A DNA stretch of 38,405 bases from Alkalibacterium gilvum (GCF_900109085.1 NZ_FNYW01000017.1:1-38405), one strand, 5' to 3'. Shown: positions 27,611-36,193, counted from the stretch's first letter. Numbers and translations: made by a program. Notes: a model not told the origin generated them from the letters alone.

Positions 27611-28321
27611 TTAGTTAATCGCTTCGGTATCATCGAACTTGTAACCTACTCCCCAAACGGTTTTAATGACTTGTGGTCCATTAGCAGAAACTTTCTGTCG
27701 TAATTTTTTAATATGCGCATCAACTGTACGCTCATCTCCGAAGTATTCATAGTCCCATACCAATTGCAGAAGTTGTTCTCTTGAAAAAACTCGTCTTGGA
27801 CTATCTGCTAGTGTGAAAAGCAAATCGAATTCCTTTGGTGTTAAATTATTAAGCGACTGATTATATAAACTAACTTCCCGAGTAGTACGGTCCATTTTTA
27901 AATGCTCTGTTTCAATATCATAAGTTATTTCATCAATATCGATGGTCTCTTTGTGATTCACTCTTCTTAAAAGAGATTTTATTCGAGCAACAAGCGTAAG
28001 CGGACTGAAAGGTTTAGTAACATAGTCATCTGCACCAATTTCAAGACCAATCACTTCGTCGCTTTCAGAGTCTTTCGCTGTTAACATAATAATGGGGACT
28101 GTTTTTGATACTTTTCTAATTTCTTTACAAATAGTTATACCGTCCATTTCAGGCAGCATAATATCTAAGATAATTAAATCAAACGTATTGGGTGATTCCA
28201 GGTATTTATTTAATCCTTCTTTACCATTATGAAAAAATTTGGCTTCCCATTCTTCTTTCAGGAAAAACATTTCAATCATTTCACATACGGATTCATTATC
28301 TTCAATCATTAAAATATGCAT
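27611..28321 (-). CDS. OmpR-family response regulator
   Basis: This is a DNA-binding response regulator of 236 residues. The receiver domain has the acidic pocket near Glu7-Asp8, the phosphorylated Asp53 in LDIMLPEMDG and Lys103 in TKPFSP. The C-terminal winged-helix domain shows the OmpR/PhoB pattern (LTPKEFDLLFTLA, FSREQLLQLVWDYEYFGDERTVDAHIKKLRQK, which I quote as two motifs, and VWGVGYKF at the end). Its regulon is unknown. A TATAAT lies about 33 bases upstream of the ATG, and a 14-base sequence about 95 bases upstream recurs before murA. The nearest gene downstream of the kinase is ltaS. Confidence 0.92.
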   Translation of the reverse strand: MHILMIEDNESVCEMIEMFFLKEEWEAKFFHNGKEGLNKYLESPNTFDLIILDIMLPEMDGITICKEIRKVSKTVPIIMLTAKDSESDEVIGLEIGADDYVTKPFSPLTLVARIKSLLRRVNHKETIDIDEITYDIETEHLKMDRTTREVSLYNQSLNNLTPKEFDLLFTLADSPRRVFSREQLLQLVWDYEYFGDERTVDAHIKKLRQKVSANGPQVIKTVWGVGYKFDDTEAIN

Positions 28322-28353
28322 AATTTTCCTTCTCTCTTCTTTGATTCAATCTT

Positions 28354-28359
28354 ATTATA
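28354..28359 (-). promoter_or_regulatory. -10 box of the two-component operon
   Basis: A consensus TATAAT on the minus strand lies 33 bases before the response regulator ATG. The -35 region is poor, which would fit a promoter that needs an activator, possibly the regulator itself. Confidence 0.45.
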
Positions 28360-28439
28360 CATACCATAGTTGAATTTTTTGTGTAAATCAATGCACGAAA
28401 CTTAGAAATTAGCGTATTTGTGACAGTAAATTGAATAGA

Positions 28440-28487
28440 GCAGAGCAAGATTCAGCTACCGTTTAGAAGCTAGTCATCATACTCTGC
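28440..28487 (-). other. Weak hairpin region between ssb and the response regulator
   Basis: GCAGAG (28440-28445) can pair with CTCTGC (28482-28487), with an AGCT/AGCT pair inside. It lies about 30 bases downstream of the ssb stop but has no T-run on the minus strand, so it is at best a weak terminator of ssb. No gene fits in this 195-base gap. Confidence 0.3.
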
Positions 28488-28516
28488 ACTAATTTATTTA
28501 TTAAGTTTACCTTTTT

Positions 28517-28840
28517 TTAGTTTTTTGATTTTTTTTGAATAAACTCAATATCTTCAACGAGCATTTCAACAACATACTTTGTATCCTTATCATTTGTCTG
28601 ATATGTTCGAGACTGCATTTTTCCATTTAGTGCGATAAGATCACCCTTGTTACAAAATTTTTCTAAAATTTCTGCTTTTTTACCCCAAACGACAAACGGA
28701 ATAAAGTCTGCATCTGAGCTCCCGTCTTTTTTGAATGTTTTCCTTACTGCTAGAACATTATTCGTTACGAGTCTATCTTCACCCACGTTTCTTAACTCAA
28801 CTTCTTTAACTATTCTTCCGACAAACGCTACTGTATTCAT
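28517..28840 (-). CDS. Short single-stranded DNA-binding protein, SsbB (YwpH) type
   Basis: This 107-residue protein is a single OB-fold SSB beginning MNTVAFVGRIVKEVELR, with the typical VVWGKKAEIL and GDLIALNGKMQSRTY segments. It ends right after the OB fold with QKKSKN and lacks the disordered linker and acidic tip (DDDxPF-like) through which the main replicative SSB recruits repair proteins. This is the pattern of B. subtilis SsbB, a paralogue used in natural competence. A strong ribosome binding site (AGAGGAAT) precedes the ATG. No obvious ComX-type box is visible upstream; an inverted repeat CTTTTCACA/TGTGAAAAG flanks the promoter area. Confidence 0.85.
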   Translation of the reverse strand: MNTVAFVGRIVKEVELRNVGEDRLVTNNVLAVRKTFKKDGSSDADFIPFVVWGKKAEILEKFCNKGDLIALNGKMQSRTYQTNDKDTKYVVEMLVEDIEFIQKKSKN

Positions 28841-28849
28841 TTTATTCCT

Positions 28850-28908
28850 CTTTTCACATATAGTAGGAAAGCGTCTTCTCTTCCCCCTAGTATTAATATT
28901 GTGAAAAG
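28850..28908. promoter_or_regulatory. Inverted repeat upstream of ssb
   Basis: CTTTTCACA (28850-28858) and TGTGAAAAG (28900-28908) are perfect 9-base inverted copies 41 bases apart, between the upstream terminator and the ssb start. The first copy overlaps the ribosome binding site region. Its role as an operator is a guess. Confidence 0.3.
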
Positions 28909-28925
28909 AAAAAAAATCTCACGAA

Positions 28926-28979
28926 AAAAAAGGACATTTTGCAAATAATTTAATATTTCTTTGCAAAATGTCCTTTTTT
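28926..28979. terminator. Terminator of the mbl-epuA unit, 20-bp perfect stem
   Basis: The arms at 28926-28945 and 28960-28979, built around GGACATTTTGC, pair over 20 bases without mismatch around a 14-base loop. The outer part of the stem is an A-run facing a T-run, so it can work in both directions. It lies 8 bases after the stop of the EpuA-like gene. Confidence 0.9.
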
Positions 28980-28986
28980 ATATTGT

Positions 28987-29175
28987 TTAAAAGATATAAT
29001 TTAAAATATTCTGCCATATTTCAGGATTAAATACATCCATCGGATCTCCGGCTTCACCAATGACACTGTACCCAATCATGGTTCCTATTATAAATGCCAA
29101 AGCAACCAACAGAATGACGACAAGAACCTTCAAGATATATATAAGAATGTCTTTTGCAATTGTTTTCCACGTCAT
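28987..29175 (-). CDS. EpuA-like small membrane protein
   Basis: This is a 62-residue protein with one strong transmembrane helix (about residues 10-38, ILKVLVVILLVALAFIIG) and a short external tail. It matches the small EpuA-type family often labelled 'DNA-directed RNA polymerase subunit beta' in Lactobacillales, found near murA or mbl; streptococci have murA-epuA-endA. The annotation name comes from database habit; nothing here resembles RNA polymerase. It starts 40 bases after mbl, with AGGTGA upstream, and ends at the strong terminator. Confidence 0.75.
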   Translation of the reverse strand: MTWKTIAKDILIYILKVLVVILLVALAFIIGTMIGYSVIGEAGDPMDVFNPEIWQNILNYIF

Positions 29176-29215
29176 CAGGATTCACCTCGTTTTATTTTCT
29201 GACTGTTATTAAATC

Positions 29216-30202
29216 CTATCTTTTTCGATTTTTTAAATTTTCAAGAAGAATGCCTGTACCTAACGCAACAGAATCCAGTGGGTTTTCTGCTTTGAAAACA
29301 GGAACTTTCAATTCTTCAGCAAATAATAACTCTATCCCATCAAGTAATGCGCCCCCACCTGTTAATATGATACCACGGTCAATGATATCTGCAGATAACT
29401 CGGGAGGTGTTTGCTCTAAAACAGCTTTTGCTTGTTCAACGACAATAACCATTGACTCCTTGGTTGCTTCCAGTACCTCTAATGAGGTTATAGTGATAGT
29501 ACGCGGAAGACCTGTGACCATGTCTCGTCCTCTAACGTCCATCTCATCATTGCGATTGTGATCATACATAACACCAATCTCTTTTTTTATTGTTTCAGCT
29601 GTTCTTTCTCCAATAAGCAATTTATGTTTCTTCTTAACATACTGGGTTATATCATTATCTAATGTATCTCCAGCAATCTTTATAGAACGGCTTGTAACGA
29701 CACCACCCATAGATAAGACAGCGATATCACTCGTACCTCCACCAATATCTATAACCATATTACCGCTTGGCTGAAAAATATCCATACCTGCACCGATCGC
29801 AGCAACTTTGGGTTCCTCTTCAAGAAAAATATTTTTCCCGCCACTTTTCTCAGCTACTTCTATGATTGCTTTCTGTTCGATTGCTGTAATATTTGTTGGA
29901 CAGCAAATTAGAATATTTGGTTTAGATAAAAAACCTTTTACATTTAGTTTATCAATGAAATACGTCAACATAGCTTCAGTTATATCAAAATCTGCTATAA
30001 CGCCACCTTGGAGCGGACGAATTGCTTTAATATTTCCAGGTGTTCGTCCAACCATCATGTAAGCATCTTCACCTACTGCTAGGACTTCATTTGATTTAGT
30101 GTCTAAAGCTACGACAGAAGGTTCATTTAAAACGATACCCTTTCCTTTTACATGCACGAGTACATTTGCTGTTCCCAAGTCGATGCCAATATCTCTAGCC
30201 AT
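29216..30202 (-). CDS. mbl: MreB-family rod-shape protein Mbl
   Basis: This actin-like cytoskeletal protein polymerises on the inner membrane surface and guides lateral cell-wall synthesis. The 328 residues show the actin-fold ATP-binding motifs: phosphate-1 GIDLGTANVLV (residues 6-16), phosphate-2 VIDIGGGTSDIAVL, and the adenosine motif ILTGGGALLDGI. The Mbl assignment rests on its location next to murA and the DUF1146 gene, and not beside mreCD. The ATG has AGGAGAA upstream and the gene has its own promoter. Presence of MreB-type proteins suggests rod or ovoid cells. Confidence 0.9.
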   Translation of the reverse strand: MARDIGIDLGTANVLVHVKGKGIVLNEPSVVALDTKSNEVLAVGEDAYMMVGRTPGNIKAIRPLQGGVIADFDITEAMLTYFIDKLNVKGFLSKPNILICCPTNITAIEQKAIIEVAEKSGGKNIFLEEEPKVAAIGAGMDIFQPSGNMVIDIGGGTSDIAVLSMGGVVTSRSIKIAGDTLDNDITQYVKKKHKLLIGERTAETIKKEIGVMYDHNRNDEMDVRGRDMVTGLPRTITITSLEVLEATKESMVIVVEQAKAVLEQTPPELSADIIDRGIILTGGGALLDGIELLFAEELKVPVFKAENPLDSVALGTGILLENLKNRKR

Positions 30203-30276
30203 CGTGTTTCTCCTCTCACCTATTCATTAACTTTTATTATTTCAAGATACATATTAAAAATTGTTTTTCTCTACTA

Positions 30277-30305
30277 ATGATACTTAAGATTAGAAAAAAG
30301 AGCAA
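30277..30305 (-). promoter_or_regulatory. Promoter of mbl
   Basis: On the minus strand TTGCTC (30300-30305) and TATCAT (30277-30282) are separated by 17 bases. The transcript would have a leader of about 70 bases before the Mbl ATG. Confidence 0.6.
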
Positions 30306-30346
30306 CACTTAATTAACTTTTAATTTAGTACTATCAGTGATAAAGA

Positions 30347-30391
30347 AAAGAGAACGGTATATGAAGGCAAGCTTCTATTTCCGTTCTCTTT
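30347..30391 (-). terminator. Intrinsic terminator of murA
   Basis: On the minus strand AAAGAGAACGG pairs with CCGTTCTCTTT, an 11-bp stem, and a smaller GAAG/CTTC pair can form in the loop. TTTTCTTT follows. It lies about 12 bases after the murA stop. Confidence 0.85.
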
Positions 30392-30403
30392 ATTTTTTAC
30401 TAA

Positions 30404-31705
30404 TTAAGCAGAAACTATTTTATTTTCGCTTGTTTTCTTTGTGTCTTCACCAATTCGCTCAATATCCGCACCTAACTCTTTTAATTTAAGATGGAATTTA
30501 GAGTAACCCCTATCTAAATGATGAAGTTGAGTGACCTGAGTATAACCTTCAGATATTAGCCCCGCCAATATTAGAGAAGCTGCCGCGCGTAAATCTGTCG
30601 AAGCGACTTCAGCACCTTGGAGGTTCACGCCGCCTTGAATAATAAGGCTCTGACCATCAATCTGGAAGGACGCATTCATTTTACGCAACTCTTCCATGTG
30701 CATGAAACGATTTTCAAATACGGTTTCTCTCATAATACTGGTGCCTTTTGCGGTTAACTGAGCAATCGTCATAGGTGCTTGAAGATCTGTTGGATAACCA
30801 GGATAAGGTTGTGTTTTAACGTCTGTCGGAATTAGTTTTTCTGGGCCAATAACTTTAAGCCCTTCTGACGATTCTACAAACGTGGTCCCCATTTCTCTTA
30901 GCTTTGAAATCAAAGGTTTATTATGATCACTTACAGCATTTTTTATTAAGACCTCGCCTTGGGTAATGGCTGCAGCAATCATAAATGTTCCACTCTCAAC
31001 GCGATCTGGAAGAACAGAATGCTCTGTACCTTTAAGTGATTCTACTCCTTTAATACGTAGAGAATCTGTGCCAGCTCCAACAATTTTAGCGCCCATTTTA
31101 TTTAAAAAGTTCGCTAAATCAACAATTTCAGGCTCTCTAGCTACATTTTCGATTACGCTTGTCCCTTGAGCCATAGTAGCTGCCATCATTATATTTTGAG
31201 TAGCGCCAACACTTGGAAAATCTAAGTAAATGTTTGCAGCTTTTAGCCGATCAACAGATGCTTCGATATATCCATTTCCTACTTTTATATCTACGCCCAT
31301 AGCTTCGAATCCCTTTAAGTGTAAGTCAATAGGACGAGATCCTATTGCACATCCACCAGGTAGCGCTACTTTGGCATAACCCGTACGCGCAAGCAAAGGT
31401 CCCATAACAACAATCGACGCGCGCATTTTGCTCATGAAATCAAATGGTGTATCAGTGTTTAATTTTTTTTCAGCATTTGTTTCAATTGTTTGATTCTCTT
31501 CGTCGAGTGAAACGTCGACATTTAAATGCTTTAATACTTCATTCATGATGTGAATATCAGAAAGAAGCGGTATATTATCTATAACATTTTTTCCTTTACT
31601 CGCTAATATTGTAGCAGCTAATATCGGAAGTGCAGCGTTTTTTGCTCCGTCTATATCAACAGAACCCTTTAGCTGGTTTCCTCCGCTTACTATGATTTTT
31701 TCCAT
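30404..31705 (-). CDS. murA: UDP-N-acetylglucosamine 1-carboxyvinyltransferase MurA
   Basis: MurA transfers enolpyruvate from phosphoenolpyruvate to UDP-GlcNAc, the first committed step of peptidoglycan synthesis in the cytoplasm. The 433 residues show Lys22-Asn23 in DGAKNAALP, the catalytic Cys119 in [10 protein letters not shown] (the fosfomycin target) and the C-terminal repeat of the EPSP synthase fold. Firmicutes usually carry two murA genes; this locus, beside DUF1146 and mbl, corresponds to the main one (MurAA). GGAGGAC precedes the ATG. A 210-base gap with an inverted repeat separates it from the DUF1146 gene. Confidence 0.95.
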   Translation of the reverse strand: MEKIIVSGGNQLKGSVDIDGAKNAALPILAATILASKGKNVIDNIPLLSDIHIMNEVLKHLNVDVSLDEENQTIETNAEKKLNTDTPFDFMSKMRASIVVMGPLLARTGYAKVALPGGCAIGSRPIDLHLKGFEAMGVDIKVGNGYIEASVDRLKAANIYLDFPSVGATQNIMMAATMAQGTSVIENVAREPEIVDLANFLNKMGAKIVGAGTDSLRIKGVESLKGTEHSVLPDRVESGTFMIAAAITQGEVLIKNAVSDHNKPLISKLREMGTTFVESSEGLKVIGPEKLIPTDVKTQPYPGYPTDLQAPMTIAQLTAKGTSIMRETVFENRFMHMEELRKMNASFQIDGQSLIIQGGVNLQGAEVASTDLRAAASLILAGLISEGYTQVTQLHHLDRGYSKFHLKLKELGADIERIGEDTKKTSENKIVSA

Positions 31706-31874
31706 TCTATGTCCTCCATTTTTCTGTTCCAGTGATTCTCCATTTTATATCTAATTTAAATGCTATTGGTAATAAATTAATGTTAGTACCTGTGTAGTTA
31801 AAAGCACACCTGATATAGTATATCAGAAAGTTTATAGAAGAGAAACAATATAAACTGCCTTCTTTAATAACATC

Positions 31875-31912
31875 TTTGTGACAGTAAACAACATTTATTA
31901 CTCGTACTGTCA
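31875..31912. promoter_or_regulatory. Inverted repeat after the DUF1146 gene, upstream of murA
   Basis: TGACAGTA (31879-31886) and TACTGTCA (31905-31912) form a perfect 8-base inverted repeat just after the DUF1146 stop codon. The left arm lies in the 14-base sequence TTTGTGACAGTAAA (31875-31888), which recurs at 28417-28430 upstream of the response regulator. No T-run follows on the minus strand, so a terminator is unlikely. Confidence 0.35.
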
Positions 31913-31915
31913 TTG

Positions 31916-32146
31916 TTAAAATAAGAAAAATAAGTTCTGAATCGAAAGAATAAAATCAATAAAGAAATTACTTACAGTGTAACCAATGGCTATTGATATT
32001 AAAATATACAACGTTCGGGCTTGCGGAATATGATATTTTTTTATCCATACATCAGTCTTTAATGCTTGTAGGGCCCAAAAGGCTATAAAAACAAAAAACA
32101 TATGTGAAACAAGGCTGGTTAGAGATTGCATCACGACAAGTGGCAT
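31916..32146 (-). CDS. DUF1146 (YwzB-like) membrane protein
   Basis: This 76-residue protein has two transmembrane helices (about residues 8-30 and 45-68) and matches the DUF1146/YwzB family, which sits between the ATP synthase operon and murA in many Firmicutes. Its function is unknown. I start at 32146 (MPLVVMQSL) because AAAGG is well spaced from that ATG; the longer frame to 32179 would begin inside a TATAAT promoter box. The ATP synthase genes that usually precede it are not present here. Confidence 0.75.
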   Translation of the reverse strand: MPLVVMQSLTSLVSHMFFVFIAFWALQALKTDVWIKKYHIPQARTLYILISIAIGYTVSNFFIDFILSIQNLFFLF

Positions 32147-32442
32147 ACGTTTCATCCTTTCGTCATTATAGTAGCACAAACTTTAATATATTTCATTTGT
32201 TATGCATGTTACAAAAATAATTCATATCTATTATAAACTGTAATAAAAAAGCTGGTAATATTACATTAACAGGATACTATTTTTTTCTTTTTTAAAATTA
32301 GTATAGATTTTTTAGCAAAAATTCAACTTTTATATAAGATGAATTTAGATCTATCGTCTGTCTATTATTGCAACCCCGGCGGGATGTTTGGAAATAATGC
32401 TTCTAATGATTTAATTAAAAATAAATGACCGCAAAAAAATAG
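32147..32442. other. AT-rich gap between upp and the DUF1146 gene, no gene seen
   Basis: I see no coding frame, tRNA or clear repeat in this stretch. It holds a TATAAT box on the minus strand at 32165-32170, which probably drives the DUF1146 gene with a very short leader. A GC-rich patch, CAACCCCGGCGGGATG, lies at about 32371-32386 in otherwise AT-rich sequence. This is the position where the ATP synthase operon stands in many relatives. Confidence 0.5.
32165..32170 (-). promoter_or_regulatory. -10 box of the DUF1146 gene
   Basis: A consensus TATAAT on the minus strand lies 18 bases before the chosen ATG. The -35 is not clear. If used, the leader would be only about 10-15 bases. Confidence 0.45.
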
Positions 32443-32473
32443 AAAAGGGCTTTTTTTAAATCTCAGCCCTTTT
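32443..32473 (-). terminator. Intrinsic terminator of upp
   Basis: On the minus strand AAAAGGGC (32466-32473) pairs with GCCCTTTT (32443-32450) around a 15-base loop, followed by CTATTTTTTTG. It lies 15 bases after the upp stop. Confidence 0.87.
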
Positions 32474-32487
32474 CCTTTTCGTTTAAA

Positions 32488-33117
32488 TTACAATGTACCG
32501 AATAATCGGTCCCCGGCATCACCTAGTCCAGGTAAGATATATCCTTTTTCGTCTAGTTTTTCATCTAGAGATGCTGTGTAGATGCCTACATCTGGATGAG
32601 CATCTTGCAAGACTTTAACGCCTTCGGGTGCAGCAACTAAACAAACAAATTTAATGTTCGTCGCGCCACGTTTTTTCAGTGCATCGATGGCTGCAACAGC
32701 TGAACCACCTGTAGCTAACATGGGATCCACAACCAATAGTTCACGTTCTGATAAGTCAGAAGGCATTTTTATAAAGTATTCAACAGGTTCCATTGTATCA
32801 TGATCACGATACATGCCTACATGTCCAACTTTGGCTGCTGGAATAAGATCTAGCATACCGTCTACCATTCCTAATCCAGCTCTTAAGATAGGAACAATAA
32901 CGACTTTTTTCCCTGCTAACTGTTTCTGCACAGTTTTAACGATTGGTGTCTCAATTTCGATATCTCTCAGAGGCATTTCCCTAGAGACTTCATATGCCAG
33001 TAATCGGGCTATTTCATTAACAACTTCTCGAAAATACTTTGTTCCTGTGTTCTTATCTCGCAAAATCGTCAACTTATGCTGTATAAGCGGATGATCTATA
33101 ACTTGAAAGTTTCCCAT
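32488..33117 (-). CDS. upp: Uracil phosphoribosyltransferase
   Basis: Upp salvages uracil by joining it to phosphoribosyl pyrophosphate to make UMP. The 209 residues are full length. The phosphoribosyl pyrophosphate site is [10 protein letters not shown] (131-140), and the C-terminus carries the uracil-binding [16 protein letters not shown] segment. AAGGAG precedes the ATG. It has its own promoter and terminator, so it is a single-gene unit. In many Firmicutes glyA precedes upp and the ATP synthase genes follow it; neither is present in this window. Confidence 0.96.
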   Translation of the reverse strand: MGNFQVIDHPLIQHKLTILRDKNTGTKYFREVVNEIARLLAYEVSREMPLRDIEIETPIVKTVQKQLAGKKVVIVPILRAGLGMVDGMLDLIPAAKVGHVGMYRDHDTMEPVEYFIKMPSDLSERELLVVDPMLATGGSAVAAIDALKKRGATNIKFVCLVAAPEGVKVLQDAHPDVGIYTASLDEKLDEKGYILPGLGDAGDRLFGTL

Positions 33118-33154
33118 GATCAGGCTCCTTTATATCCTTTTTATCTCTTTTATT

Positions 33155-33183
33155 ATTGTACAGAAAGTCATGCCGACTTTCCA
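33155..33183 (-). promoter_or_regulatory. Promoter of upp with a dyad in the spacer
   Basis: On the minus strand TGGAAA (33178-33183) and TACAAT (33155-33160) are separated by 17 bases. A perfect 7-base inverted repeat, GAAAGTC (33163-33169) and GACTTTC (33175-33181), fills the spacer. This may be an operator, or a weak terminator hairpin for the preceding operon. Confidence 0.55.
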
Positions 33184-33209
33184 GAAAAATTAAATGCTAT
33201 CTTAATAAA

Positions 33210-34220
33210 TCATAAAATACGCGTTGCTGCTTTTTCTAGTCGATTCATATAGGCTGCGCCGATGCCTTTCTTTTTATAAGGCTCAACCATTATCATAGAC
33301 ACCTTTTCATCATCTAATTTTCTTAAAGAATAAAACAATCTAGCAGCTGCTTGTTGTGGTGTATCTTTTTTTCCTAAAGAATAACATTTTCTTTGATCTG
33401 TTTTTAATTCATCAAGCCAATCATCACTTGTGAGCAAACCAATAGTTTCTCCATCACTTTCCAATTGGTTTACTATAGCTTTTGCCAAATCTAATTGGGT
33501 TGGCAATATCCACACAGGTTTTACCGGAGAATAATGTTTATATTTCATACCAGGTGATTTAGGCGCTGACGAATCCTTTAGTGTTGGATTACTTTCAAAC
33601 ACAGTTCCCAAAATGTCTTCTAATTCTTCAAATGTAACGCCGCCCGGACGAAGTATTGTCGGTTTATGAGGATCAGTTAAATCTAAAACAGTTGATTCCA
33701 ATCCAATACCTGTTCTACCACCATCAAGAATTGCTCTAATCTTGCCATCTAAATCTTTTTTTACATGGCTAGCATCTGTTGGACTTGGTTTTCCTGACGT
33801 GTTCGCGCTTGGAGCAGCTAAAGGAACTCCGGATTTTTCAATGAGCTTTAATGCAATGGGATGATCAGGCATTCTTACTGCTATTGTGTCCAATCCGCCC
33901 GTTACGGATGTTGCTATCGGTCCTTTTTTATTTAATATAAGCGTGCAAGGTCCCGGCCAAAAATGACTAATAACTGTTTTTGCGATATCGGGAACTGATT
34001 GTACATATTGCTCCAACTGCTCTACCGAAGATATATGAATAATCAACGGATTATCGCTTGGACGGCCTTTTGCTTGGAATATTTTCTTTACCGCTTTTTC
34101 ATTCGTGGCGTCTGCACCTAAGCCGTATACCGTTTCGGTTGGAAAAGCAACAACTTCACCATTCTTTAGATACTTGGAAGCTTGATCTAACTGGTTGGAA
34201 TCAAGAAAATCTGTTTGCAT
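33210..34220 (-). CDS. L-threonylcarbamoyladenylate synthase, Sua5 type
   Basis: This enzyme makes threonylcarbamoyl-AMP from threonine, bicarbonate and ATP, the first step of the t6A modification at position 37 of ANN-decoding tRNAs. The N-terminal YrdC-like catalytic domain (about residues 8-200) contains FPTETVYGLGADA, KGRPSDNPL and APSANTSGKPSPT. A C-terminal Sua5 domain (about 225-336) is also present, so this is the long Sua5 form, like B. subtilis YwlC. It follows prmC by 12 bases in the tdk operon. Confidence 0.93.
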   Translation of the reverse strand: MQTDFLDSNQLDQASKYLKNGEVVAFPTETVYGLGADATNEKAVKKIFQAKGRPSDNPLIIHISSVEQLEQYVQSVPDIAKTVISHFWPGPCTLILNKKGPIATSVTGGLDTIAVRMPDHPIALKLIEKSGVPLAAPSANTSGKPSPTDASHVKKDLDGKIRAILDGGRTGIGLESTVLDLTDPHKPTILRPGGVTFEELEDILGTVFESNPTLKDSSAPKSPGMKYKHYSPVKPVWILPTQLDLAKAIVNQLESDGETIGLLTSDDWLDELKTDQRKCYSLGKKDTPQQAAARLFYSLRKLDDEKVSMIMVEPYKKKGIGAAYMNRLEKAATRIL

Positions 34221-34232
34221 TTTAATCTCCCT

Positions 34233-35102
34233 CTATTTATTGCTCGTCCTATTTTTAACATGTATTGTTCTGTCATGATTATTAATATCTTTGGATATAG
34301 TTACTGTAGCTTTTGGAAAATATTTTTGACATATCTTTTTGACGTATCCACCTTGTTGGTAACCAATTTCCAAAATCATACGTCCTTCTTTTTTTAATCT
34401 GCCAACTGATTGTTCTGCTATTTTTTTGTAAAAATAAAGACCTTCTTCCTCTGCGAATAAGGCAATATGTGGTTCAAAATCAATAACTGATTCATCCATA
34501 ACGCTTCTTTCTGACTGACTTATATAAGGTGGGTTAGAGAGAATCAAATCAAATTCACCAGATACATTAGACAGCATATCACTCAAGACAAATGAAATAT
34601 CAGCGCCTAATTTCTGTGCGTTTATTTTTGCAACGTCTAGGGCTGGTTGGCTAATGTCTATAGCTATGACCTCATCTTTAGGACGCTCAAGTTTATGACT
34701 TATAGCGAGAACACCAGAGCCTGTTCCTACATCTAGGACACGTAAAGGACGTTTCGGTAAACTTTCAATATAGTCATAAAACCATTCTTCCGTTTCCGGT
34801 CTTGGGATAAGAGTTGATTCTGTCACTTGGAACTTCCGATCATAAAACCACTCATGACCAACTATATGTTGCGGTGGTCTCCCTTTTCCTGCTTCTTTTA
34901 TATCTCTAATGTAGTGAGCTTTACCTTCCTTATCCATTACTTTTTTCTGGCAACTAACAAAATCTGTCAGAGAGAGAGAAAAGCGTTCTTTCATTAACCA
35001 CTTAGCAATATTCGGATCTTTTTTCTTTTGCTTTAAAAAAGAAGAAGCCCAAGAGAGGACTTCTGCATACGTTGATGATTCTTTAAATGATTCAGTATTC
35101 AT
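34233..35102 (-). CDS. prmC: Peptide chain release factor N5-glutamine methyltransferase
   Basis: PrmC methylates the Gln of the GGQ motif in release factors, which improves translation termination. The 289 residues show an N-terminal helical domain that binds the release factor, the SAM site LDVGTGSG (123-130) and the catalytic NPPY (190-193). Its start overlaps the end of prfA, its own substrate, by 11 bases, which suggests coupled translation. Confidence 0.95.
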   Translation of the reverse strand: MNTESFKESSTYAEVLSWASSFLKQKKKDPNIAKWLMKERFSLSLTDFVSCQKKVMDKEGKAHYIRDIKEAGKGRPPQHIVGHEWFYDRKFQVTESTLIPRPETEEWFYDYIESLPKRPLRVLDVGTGSGVLAISHKLERPKDEVIAIDISQPALDVAKINAQKLGADISFVLSDMLSNVSGEFDLILSNPPYISQSERSVMDESVIDFEPHIALFAEEEGLYFYKKIAEQSVGRLKKEGRMILEIGYQQGGYVKKICQKYFPKATVTISKDINNHDRTIHVKNRTSNK

Positions 35103-36177
35103 TATTCTTCAACTGTTCCATTTTTCGAGATGTTTCCCACATTAAAAGAGGTTCAATGATTTCATCTAGCTTACCTGATAAAATCTGGTCCAATTTCTGT
35201 ATCGTTAGGTTGATTCGGTGGTCAGTTACACGACTTTGTGGGAAGTTATAGGTACGAATCCGCTCAGAACGGTCCCCTGTTCCTACTGCCGATTTTCTTT
35301 CTGCATCCACTTCAGCTTGTGCTTCTTGAGTGATTTTATCATAAATTCGAGAACGCAGTATTTTCATCGCCTTGTCTCTATTTTTAAGTTGAGATCGTTC
35401 ATCCTGCATGGCGACGACGATACCTGTCGGCTCATGGGTTAATCTAACCGCTGATGCCGTCTTGTTGACGTGCTGTCCGCCTGCTCCACTGGCATGATAA
35501 ATATCTACCCTGATATCATTCTCATCAATATCTATTTCAACATCCTCTGCTTCAGGCATAACGACGACTGTAGCCGTAGATGTGTGAATGCGCCCTTGAG
35601 ATTCTGTTTGGGGAACGCGCTGCACACGATGTGCGCCATTTTCATATTTTAATTTTGAATACACATTTGTGCCTGTGATCATAAGTGTTAATTCTTTAAA
35701 TCCACCGGCATTTCCTAGACTTGTATCCAGGACTTCAGTTTTCCAACCTTGGCCATCTGCATATTTTTGATACATTTCAAACAAATCACTAGCAAAAAGC
35801 TGGGCTTCATCTCCACCTGCCGCACCACGAATCTCCATAATAATGTTTCGTTCATCATTTTCATCTTTAGGAAGCAACATCACTTTGAGTTCATCTTCCA
35901 TTTTTTCCTTCTGTACTAATAGTTCATCACGCTCTTCTTTAGCGAGTTCTTCCATTTCGCTATCAAGAGATTCACTCAACATTTCTTCTGTATCTTTTAG
36001 CTCAGAAACGACACTTCTATATTTTCTGAATGTAGCCACCGTTTCTCTTAACTCAGCCTCTTCTTTACTTAATTTCATAAAACGTTCAGTATCGCTAATC
36101 ACCTGAGGATCACTGAGTAATTCGTTCAGCTCATCATAACGATCTTCTACTTCTTCTAATCGATCAAACATACTCAT
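35092..36177 (-). CDS. prfA: Peptide chain release factor 1
   Basis: RF1 recognises UAA and UAG stop codons and triggers release of the finished protein. The 361 residues are full length. The stop codon-recognition tripeptide region reads PQT (189-191) in the place of the usual PxT, and GGQ is at 233-235. The N-terminal helical domain has a long Glu-rich coiled region. The ATG has GAGGGAAT upstream. It lies 16 bases after tdk and overlaps prmC. Confidence 0.97.
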   Translation of the reverse strand: MSMFDRLEEVEDRYDELNELLSDPQVISDTERFMKLSKEEAELRETVATFRKYRSVVSELKDTEEMLSESLDSEMEELAKEERDELLVQKEKMEDELKVMLLPKDENDERNIIMEIRGAAGGDEAQLFASDLFEMYQKYADGQGWKTEVLDTSLGNAGGFKELTLMITGTNVYSKLKYENGAHRVQRVPQTESQGRIHTSTATVVVMPEAEDVEIDIDENDIRVDIYHASGAGGQHVNKTASAVRLTHEPTGIVVAMQDERSQLKNRDKAMKILRSRIYDKITQEAQAEVDAERKSAVGTGDRSERIRTYNFPQSRVTDHRINLTIQKLDQILSGKLDEIIEPLLMWETSRKMEQLKNNEY

Positions 36178-36193
36178 CTTTATTCCCTCTTTC

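Noticed and set aside
28987-29175. Calling the 62-residue protein an RNA polymerase beta subunit
   Set aside because: It is a single-helix membrane peptide with no similarity to RpoB; the name is a database artefact.
29154-29561. 135-codon plus-strand open frame opposite mbl
   Set aside because: It is a shadow of the conserved mbl gene; composition is Ser-rich as usual for antisense frames.
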